This document shows positions 7,520-13,372 of a stretch of DNA of 17,198 bases, one piece after another (position 1 is the first letter of the stretch; every line of letters starts with the position of its first letter). The DNA is from Chlamydia trachomatis (lineage in GTDB: Bacteria > Chlamydiota > Chlamydiia > Chlamydiales > JAAKFR01). The notes under the pieces are model-generated. The model made no database searches. It was not told the DNA's origin and saw only the letters and a program-made list of their open reading frames with translations. The stretch lies in the NCBI GenBank assembly GCA_945861315.1, contig CAMAUB010000009.1, positions 1 to 17,198 on the forward strand. Reading direction: 5' to 3'. The position numbers and the translations under genes are program-made.

Positions 7520-7524
7520 GGAGT

Positions 7525-7540
7525 GTTAAGAGATCTTAAC
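7525..7540 (+). promoter_or_regulatory. Operator-like inverted repeat at the start site
   Basis: GTTAAG-AGAT-CTTAAC is a perfect 6+6 inverted repeat with a four-base centre. It lies between the -10 box and the AAGGAA ribosome binding site (7541-7546). A repressor bound here would block the Inc-like/methyltransferase operon. It could instead form a short 5' mRNA hairpin next to the ribosome binding site. Confidence 0.4.
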
Positions 7541-7553
7541 AAGGAATATCAAA

Positions 7554-8435
7554 ATGCTTGCCAATACATTCAGCTACTGTCCTTGCCTATCTAGCTTTTG
7601 GTCCAAACCATCTGACCCGACAAATCCAAATACCAATCGCTACTGTACCCTTTGTGAAATGGCGCCCCCTATGCTTGCTTTAGTTGCCTGCATTGTTGGG
7701 ATTGCCGCTGCGCTCACCTGGCATAGCTACTGGCTTTGCATCCCACTTGGAGTGGGAACTCTTGCCTCTGGCTATATGATCCATTGGGCTAATATCAATC
7801 GCATAAATAAGACATTCCATGAAAATGTAGCGGACCTCCATCAAGTGAAAGAGGAGTTAGTAGCCTTTGAAATACGTCTTGGAATTGTCACCACTAAAGA
7901 TGAGGCAGTAGCTACTAGGCTTGAAGCTGTTGCAGCCCGTATAGAGGAGAAAGAGGCGTTTATTGCAAAGTTACAAAGAGATGCAGAATCACTTGCAAAA
8001 TCTGCTGCAGCATTTGAGACTATGGACAGCGTTGTTGCTCAGCAAAAAACAGTTCTCTCTGGCCTTAAAGAGTTACAAGGAGCTGATGCCGTAAGAGCAA
8101 TGGAAGCTATCAATGCATCAAATCAACTCTTGCTCAGAACCTTAGCTGAGCAGATGGGGCCTGTCAGAGAACTTGCTACTGCAATCGAGCGCTCTGGTCT
8201 AAGAGGTCAAGCAGAACATCTTGAGCGAGAAAATACAAAACTGACAAGAGTGACACAAGAGCTAGGGAAGCTTGAAGGAAGAATTGATGCTCTTCAAGGA
8301 ATCGAACGAAAGCTTGGAGGCCATCTTGATAGGTTTGCAACTTTGCTTAATCAGTTGCAAAGTAACACAATTACAGTGGAAACGTTTTCTGCACAAATGC
8401 AAGCATTAATGGCACAAAGCGGTAGACAAGCATGA
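7554..8435 (+). CDS. Candidate inclusion membrane (Inc) protein with coiled coil
   Basis: A 293-residue protein with the layout of chlamydial Inc proteins: a short N-terminus, a bilobed hydrophobic hairpin (helices about 39-55 and 59-77 separated by HSYW) and a long hydrophilic C-terminal region. From about 88 to 290 it is Ala/Glu/Leu/Gln-rich with heptad-like spacing (VATRLEAVAARIEEKEAFIA, LGKLEGRIDALQGIERKLGG), a strong coiled-coil candidate as in IncA-type fusion proteins. The N-terminus carries paired cysteines (C9-P-C11, C31-T-L-C34) that could bind metal or form disulfides. There is no cleavable signal peptide. AAGGAA seven bases before ATG supports the start. It overlaps the methyltransferase by four bases. 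Inc is a structural call, not a homology match; an ordinary membrane coiled-coil protein is the alternative. Confidence 0.7.
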   Translation: MLANTFSYCPCLSSFWSKPSDPTNPNTNRYCTLCEMAPPMLALVACIVGIAAALTWHSYWLCIPLGVGTLASGYMIHWANINRINKTFHENVADLHQVKEELVAFEIRLGIVTTKDEAVATRLEAVAARIEEKEAFIAKLQRDAESLAKSAAAFETMDSVVAQQKTVLSGLKELQGADAVRAMEAINASNQLLLRTLAEQMGPVRELATAIERSGLRGQAEHLERENTKLTRVTQELGKLEGRIDALQGIERKLGGHLDRFATLLNQLQSNTITVETFSAQMQALMAQSGRQA

Positions 8436-9148
8436 CCTCATGGGAGGCCGTTGATAAGTGGTATGATGACCTTGTTGGAACAAAAGGACATTACTATCAT
8501 GAACATGTCATTCTTCCAAAGTTGATTCCTATGCTGAAACTTGATCAGAGCTCAGCACTTCTTGATATTGGCTGTGGACAGGGTATTTTAGCTCGCTCAC
8601 TTCCGAAAGGAATAAACTATCATGGAGTTGATCTCTCCCCTTCCCTAATCAAATCTGCGTCCAAGAGTAAAAGCCACAACTTTTCTGTAGCTGATGCTTG
8701 TAAGCCTTTCAATGTTGGAATGTTTACACATGCAGTCGCCCTGCTCTCATTACAAAATATGGAGCATCCAGATTGCGCTATCAAAAATGCAGCTAATCAC
8801 TTAAGTAGCAACGGAGTCTTCATTTGTGTCCTCAACCACCTCTGCTTTCGCATTCCGCGTCAAAGCTGCTGGGGAGTTGATCAGTCAAAGAAATTGCAGT
8901 ACAGACGCATTGATCGCTACCTCACTGCTATGAAGATTCCGATTCAAATTCAAAAAGAGACAGTAATGAGTTTTCATCATTCTCTATCTGATTATAGCCG
9001 ATGGCTTTATGAGGCTGGGTTTTGCATTGAACTGATTGAGGAATGGATCTCAGATAAAGAGAGCATTGGAGCTGCGGCAAAAATGGAAAACCGTTGCAGG
9101 AAAGAATTTCCACTATTTTTAACAATTAAATGTAGAAAAATAAGCTAG
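8432..9148 (+). CDS. Class I SAM-dependent methyltransferase
   Basis: A 238-residue methyltransferase of the Methyltransf_11/25 type. Motif I is LLDIGCGQG (43-51), the acidic strand-2 end is YHGVDLSPSLI (63-73), motif II is near HAVALLSLQNMEHPD (100-114) and motif III near LSSNGVFICVLNH (124-136). The later CFRIPRQSCWGVDQSKKLQY and RRIDRYLTAMKIPI stretch (about 138-171) is conserved in a small-molecule/protein methyltransferase group of unknown substrate. The ATG overlaps the Inc-like stop (ATGA), so the two proteins are made together, possibly for one task. Its stop TAG shares a CTAG palindrome with the stop of the convergent LRR gene. The acceptor substrate is unknown; modification of the partner protein or of a host target is only a possibility. 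Confidence 0.85.
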   Translation: MTSWEAVDKWYDDLVGTKGHYYHEHVILPKLIPMLKLDQSSALLDIGCGQGILARSLPKGINYHGVDLSPSLIKSASKSKSHNFSVADACKPFNVGMFTHAVALLSLQNMEHPDCAIKNAANHLSSNGVFICVLNHLCFRIPRQSCWGVDQSKKLQYRRIDRYLTAMKIPIQIQKETVMSFHHSLSDYSRWLYEAGFCIELIEEWISDKESIGAAAKMENRCRKEFPLFLTIKCRKIS

Positions 9149-10938
9149 TTGCCTTGAACCCATCGAATCGCTTCTGTTTTCCATGCTAGATTACGTCCTT
9201 TTTGAATCTCCAGAGCACGAGTTAAATACCCTTCACTATTACCCTCCTCTGGCAAGACTTCACCAAGTTTCTCTTGGAACTGCGCTTCTATCGACTCCCA
9301 CCGCTTCATAAAAAACTCGTTTTGCTTGATTAATGCATCAAAAGCAGGGATTTCAATAAGTATATCAAAATAAGATGCCATAACTTGTCTTATAAGATTA
9401 CTTTCATCAATCCAGTCTCTTCGACCCAAAGTATCATAGAGCATATTTCTGGTCGCACTTATAAGAGATAACTCTGCTAAGAGAGCGTTCTCATAATACA
9501 AATAAATCTCTGCACTCTCTTGCTGTTGGATACCAGTTTCTCTTTCATGAGTACTCATAGCCTTCTGCAAACAGGTACGCAAGGTGTTTGTCCTAGCAAC
9601 TCCTGTTAAGATTTCAAGCTTTTTGTGGATAGTCTCTTGTGGTGGAAGAGTGGCCAATACCCAAGCTGTATAAATTTCATTGAAGGACATCGCTGCACGA
9701 TCTCCACACCCTTCTAAATTGACCTTAACTTGGACAAAGAAAATTTCTCTAAATGCGCTATCTGTTAAAACAGTGTGCAACATCCTACATGCAGTTTCGC
9801 ATAAAGAATGTTGAGATAGTTGAAAGTCTCTAGATTTTTCTAATCGCAAAAGCCACTCATAAAGCATTTCTTTCTGCTCTTCACTCAAATCACCTATATC
9901 TAGACTAAGATCGGGTATTATCTGCGCATTATCTTTCCATAGTTTAAGCTTTGAAGGTAATCGTTCTGCAGCCGTTGCACCTCTTTGTGCTTGGATTGCA
10001 GCTAAGACTTGATCCAGCCGTGCAGTGGGTATGGATGTTCCATCAACATCTAAGTTTGTGATATTTAATAGGTTGTTCCAGGCAATAGGAATTTCAGAAA
10101 CTGCTGGATTATTAGAAAAGTCAAGCGTGACAAGCTCTTGAAGCTCGCCAATTTCAACAGGGAGGATTGTAAATTGATTCTCAGACAAGTAAAGCACTCT
10201 AAGCTGCCTAAGCTGGCCAATAACAGCTGGGAGGGTTCTTAGCTGATTCCCACACAAGTCAATCATTTCAAGCTTTTGGAGCTGGCCAATTTCAGCAGGG
10301 AGAGTTCTTAGCTGATTCTCAGACAAGACAAGCACTTCAAGTCTCTCAAGCTGGCCAATAACAGCTGGTAAGGTTTCTAGCTGATTCTCAGACAAGGCAA
10401 GTGTTCGAAGCAGCGAGAGCTGAGCAATAACAGCTGGGAGAGTTGTCAGTTCATTCGAAGACAACTCAAGCGCTTCAAGCTGCCCAAGCTGCCCAATTAC
10501 AGATGGAAGAGTTTTTAATCCTAAATAAGATAAATCTAGTTTTTTCAAATTATTCTGATATGCATTTTCAATCCTCAGAGCCGCCTCTACTGCACGTCCA
10601 CCCTCCGAAGTTGCCCAAGCTACTAATTCTTCATGAAATGTTAGCAAGGGAGCACTTTGTGCTGGAAGTGATTCGGGTAGCGAAGCTGGAATGGTATCTG
10701 CAAAGACTTGGCACTCTGACTCTGTACTTGAAACCAACGAAGGATATGTTGCTCTCCCTCGAAGAGGGTTGCTGCAGGCATAAACAATGCCGAATGCAAC
10801 TGGAATAACTACTGTAAAATAAGAGGCGACTGTAAGAACCACTCTCACCTTATTAACTTTTTTGTCCCGATCTCTTGGTGCGAGTGGATGAAAGTAAGAT
10901 TCTAAAGCAGCTCTTGTTGAAAATCCTGGATTACACAT
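9145..10938 (-). CDS. Membrane-anchored LRR protein with NEL-type E3 ubiquitin ligase domain
   Basis: A 597-residue candidate host-directed effector. The N-terminus has one hydrophobic segment (about 32-55), then a linker. Seven 23-24-residue leucine-rich repeats (about 130-290, LxxLxLSxNxLxxLPxxIGQL) and a capping half repeat follow. From about 325 to the end it resembles the NEL domain of IpaH, SspH and SlrP: LKLWKDNAQ, WLLRLEKSRDF, LEGCGDRAAMSFNEI, SAEIYLYYENALLAE and SATRNMLYDTLG. C411 with D413 and R414 matches the CxDR catalytic motif in which Cys accepts ubiquitin. LRRs in this family choose the substrate and hold the enzyme inactive. The membrane segment is unusual, since known NEL effectors are mostly soluble. 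The start is supported only by AAGG 12 bases upstream. The NEL call rests on motif recall, not a search. Confidence 0.82.
   Translation of the reverse strand: MCNPGFSTRAALESYFHPLAPRDRDKKVNKVRVVLTVASYFTVVIPVAFGIVYACSNPLRGRATYPSLVSSTESECQVFADTIPASLPESLPAQSAPLLTFHEELVAWATSEGGRAVEAALRIENAYQNNLKKLDLSYLGLKTLPSVIGQLGQLEALELSSNELTTLPAVIAQLSLLRTLALSENQLETLPAVIGQLERLEVLVLSENQLRTLPAEIGQLQKLEMIDLCGNQLRTLPAVIGQLRQLRVLYLSENQFTILPVEIGELQELVTLDFSNNPAVSEIPIAWNNLLNITNLDVDGTSIPTARLDQVLAAIQAQRGATAAERLPSKLKLWKDNAQIIPDLSLDIGDLSEEQKEMLYEWLLRLEKSRDFQLSQHSLCETACRMLHTVLTDSAFREIFFVQVKVNLEGCGDRAAMSFNEIYTAWVLATLPPQETIHKKLEILTGVARTNTLRTCLQKAMSTHERETGIQQQESAEIYLYYENALLAELSLISATRNMLYDTLGRRDWIDESNLIRQVMASYFDILIEIPAFDALIKQNEFFMKRWESIEAQFQEKLGEVLPEEGNSEGYLTRALEIQKGRNLAWKTEAIRWVQGN
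10030..10551 (-). repeat. Tandem 69-bp leucine-rich repeat units
   Basis: Seven successive units of about 69-72 bp encode the LRRs. Neighbouring units are very alike at DNA level: AGCTGATTC-CAGACAA and AGCTGGCCAAT recur on the plus strand around 10170-10500. Such near-identity suggests recent unit duplication and makes unit number liable to change. Confidence 0.85.
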
Positions 10939-11150
10939 TTTTGAATTAACCTTATTTTTTATTATTTAAAATAAATATAGATGTTATGTAGTTGATATAT
11001 TCATTTCAATATAATTGCCTTGATTTATCTAATTGAAATATGATCTCTTTCCATCTAGAAAAAATCGAAGCATCAAAAATTTTCTAGTAATTGTGTCGAT
11101 TATTTTATATAATAATTTTTTTAAAGATTTATAGAAACAAGGATGTATTT
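10939..11150. other. AT-rich divergent intergenic region
   Basis: This 212-bp gap separates the divergent LRR-NEL and F-box genes and must hold both promoters. It is extremely AT-rich, so many -10-like strings occur. The clearest is TATAAT at 11108-11113, upstream of the F-box gene. I see no convincing shared operator or small RNA. Confidence 0.5.
11108..11113 (+). promoter_or_regulatory. Candidate -10 box for the F-box gene
   Basis: TATAAT lies 37 bases before the preferred start at 11151, predicting a leader of about 31 bases. No good -35 sits at 16-18 bases; TTGTGT at 11091 is only 11 bases away. The high AT content weakens the call. Confidence 0.3.
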
Positions 11151-12008
11151 ATGAGCTTGTCCCCAGTATCTTCGGATTTATCCTCACAGCAATTACGTTC
11201 ACTGCCGCTACCGGATGAACTAATTGGTCGTATATTATTTTTCGCCGATAGACAAACAGTGCAAGCGCTTGCAGTAGTATCAAGAAAGCTCTCTTCGGTC
11301 ATAATAATTGAGACAAATGTAAGTAAATGTCATGAGCTAAGAACATTTATTGGTAGGGTCATTTGTAGGCTAAGTGGGGATACGAGCAGACAGCAAACAG
11401 AAGCTTTGCGCAAGCTTCAATCTTCAGTTCGTACAGATTTTCCAAATCTTCTAGCATTAAAAAAGCATATTTTCTCCATAAAGAGTCAAATTATTGATAT
11501 CTTAATGACTTTAAGTCAGGAAGAATTGGCGGATCTTAAAGGTGTTCTTCCTCCGAGTTTTTGTGAGAATATTTTTGCTGTGGCTATAATTTGCTCAGAG
11601 AGGAGGCCTGCAGTAACTAGCGCAGAATATGAACTCACGCGTAATATGGCTCTTAAAGAAATCTCTCTAGCCATTGCAGCGGCTGGAGGGTTTGATAGAG
11701 CTATTGAAATTGCAGCCACTATCCGAGATGCTGACTTATCTATGAGCGTTCTTCAAAACATCTTTCACGCCATGGTAGTAGCTGGAGTAATTGATGAGGC
11801 TCTTGAAGATGCAACCAGCACTGAAAATGAATTCATACGTGATGAGATGCTTGAAGAAATCTCTCAAGCGCTTGAAGCATCTAGACTAATTGATGAAGAT
11901 CTGGGAGTTGCAACCAGCACTCCAGAGGAACTCTTACATAAGCAGACTCTTCAACGCATCTCTCAAGCTCTAGCGGCGGCTGGCTGGAAGGATATGAGTA
12001 AATATTAA
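11151..12008 (+). CDS. F-box-like protein with degenerate helical repeats
   Basis: A 285-residue protein whose N-terminus carries an F-box-like motif at about 18-57: LPLPDELIGRILFFADRQTV followed by QALAVVSRKLSSVI, matching the LPxELxxxIL...VSRKL pattern. F-boxes bind Skp1 in eukaryotic SCF ubiquitin ligases, so bacterial versions are usually injected effectors. The C-terminal 120 residues contain about three and a half degenerate 33-35-residue units (ALKEISLAIAAAGGFDRAIE, MLEEISQALEASRLIDEDLG, TLQRISQALAAAGWKDM), probably helical hairpins for target binding. I chose ATG 11151 because AAGGA lies seven bases upstream. A TTG at 11091 would add 20 residues encoded by AT-rich noncoding-like DNA. 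It is divergent from the NEL ligase gene, which supports a shared ubiquitin theme. Confidence 0.72.
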   Translation: MSLSPVSSDLSSQQLRSLPLPDELIGRILFFADRQTVQALAVVSRKLSSVIIIETNVSKCHELRTFIGRVICRLSGDTSRQQTEALRKLQSSVRTDFPNLLALKKHIFSIKSQIIDILMTLSQEELADLKGVLPPSFCENIFAVAIICSERRPAVTSAEYELTRNMALKEISLAIAAAGGFDRAIEIAATIRDADLSMSVLQNIFHAMVVAGVIDEALEDATSTENEFIRDEMLEEISQALEASRLIDEDLGVATSTPEELLHKQTLQRISQALAAAGWKDMSKY

Positions 12009-12058
12009 ACTTAAAATTTAACAATTAAATCCTATAATATATCATAATTAATTATGAG

Positions 12059-13372
12059 ATGGGTTTATTTAATTATCTAAAGAAAGATATTTGGAATGTC
12101 CGCCTTGAAGATCTACCAAGAAAGAAAGCTATAAAAATTCGTATCTATCGAGTTTTGATGCTCATCGCTCAAGGTTTTTCAAAATGGCAAGTGCAGCAAG
12201 GCGCTTCAGCCTTAACCTATTATACACTTTTAGCTATTGTCCCCGTTCTCGCTTTCCTTTTTAGAATTACAAAAAATCTGCTTTTACAAGATGGATTTAG
12301 TAAATGGCTAGACACTCAGTTTGCAGGACAACAGCTTGTTGTTCAACGACTGATTCAATATGCTCAACTCACACTAAAACAAACAGATAAGGGTATTCTT
12401 ACAGGAATCGGAATTTTGCTTGTTCTATGGTCTGGCATTAGAATTTTGCTCTACATTGAATTTATCATGAATCATATCTGGGAAGTACGTGAAAAACGCT
12501 CTTGGGCTAAGCGCTTTACGGATTATATGGCAGTCATAGGGTTTTGTCCTGCTCTTCTTGCTATTTCAATTGTGACAACAGCCTATGTCTCTACTGCAAT
12601 TACAGATATTAGGAAGGAAACTGGTGTGCTAGATCTCCTTGGTCCTGTTCTATTTCCTCTCCTGCATTTTTTGCCCGTTGCTATCTCCTGGCTTTTTTTA
12701 ACTTTTCTTTATGTCTTCATTCCAAATACCTATGTACGCCTTCTTCCTGCATTTTATGCAGCGGTTATCGCAGGATCGATTTATCAAGTGATTTCGTGGT
12801 TTTATTTTTATCTGCAGATCGGTGTCTCTCGCTATAATGCGATCTATGGAACCTTTGCAGCCCTTCCTCTCTTTTTGATTTGGGTTCACTTGAGTTGGAT
12901 TATTGTCTTGGTTGGGGCTAATATCGCATTTGCCTTTCAAAATGTAAAAGCATGTGAATTTGGCTCTAGTGATTCTAAAATAAGTCATTATATGCACAGG
13001 TTACTGACTTTATGTATTGCGCATTTCTGTATTAAGATGTTCGCAGAGAGCAAGCCTGCTAAAACAGCATTGGAAATTTCAGATAAGCTAAACATTCCGC
13101 TTCGCCTTACTAAAGAAATTCTTTACCAATTAGTTGAAGCAGGGGTTCTTCTTGAAGTTGCTCAGGTGGGTGAGCGAATGAATGCCTTTGCTCCTGCCAT
13201 ACCAGAAGATCTCCTGACAATAAAGAGAGTTATTGATATGATTGAATGTCATGGAGATAGAATACCTCTTATGGAAAGCTCTGAGAGAGAGCAAATTATA
13301 AAATCATTGGAAGCCTTTTCAGAGTTAATCGAGAAATCAGACCAAAATCGTCTTCTAAAGGAGATTAGATGA
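12059..13372 (+). CDS. yihY: YihY/BrkB-family inner membrane protein with C-terminal winged helix
   Basis: A 437-residue member of the YihY/UPF0761 family, sometimes still annotated RNase BN by an old error. Six or so membrane helices fill residues 35-295. Family signatures are GASALTYYTLLAIVPVLAFL (48-67), LVLWSGIRILLYIE (121-134), VFIPNTYVRLLPAFYAA (219-235) and YGTFAALPLFLIWVHLSWII (263-282) leading to GANIAFAFQN. From about 310 a soluble domain resembles a winged helix (ALEISDKLNIPLRLTKEILY then QLVEAGVLLEV), as in many long YihY proteins. The molecular role is unsettled; envelope lipid transport has been suggested for the family. No good Shine-Dalgarno precedes ATG 12059. It overlaps the next gene by ATGA. 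Confidence 0.88.
   Translation: MGLFNYLKKDIWNVRLEDLPRKKAIKIRIYRVLMLIAQGFSKWQVQQGASALTYYTLLAIVPVLAFLFRITKNLLLQDGFSKWLDTQFAGQQLVVQRLIQYAQLTLKQTDKGILTGIGILLVLWSGIRILLYIEFIMNHIWEVREKRSWAKRFTDYMAVIGFCPALLAISIVTTAYVSTAITDIRKETGVLDLLGPVLFPLLHFLPVAISWLFLTFLYVFIPNTYVRLLPAFYAAVIAGSIYQVISWFYFYLQIGVSRYNAIYGTFAALPLFLIWVHLSWIIVLVGANIAFAFQNVKACEFGSSDSKISHYMHRLLTLCIAHFCIKMFAESKPAKTALEISDKLNIPLRLTKEILYQLVEAGVLLEVAQVGERMNAFAPAIPEDLLTIKRVIDMIECHGDRIPLMESSEREQIIKSLEAFSELIEKSDQNRLLKEIR

Noticed and set aside
10443..10808. 121-codon plus-strand open frame within the LRR-NEL gene
   Set aside because: It is antisense to the LRR and linker coding region, has repeat-derived composition and no recognisable domain; the minus-strand protein explains the sequence.
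11091..11150. Upstream TTG start extending the F-box protein by 20 residues
   Set aside because: The added part is encoded by AT-rich promoter-like DNA and lacks a ribosome binding site, whereas ATG 11151 has AAGGA at good spacing and leads straight into the F-box.
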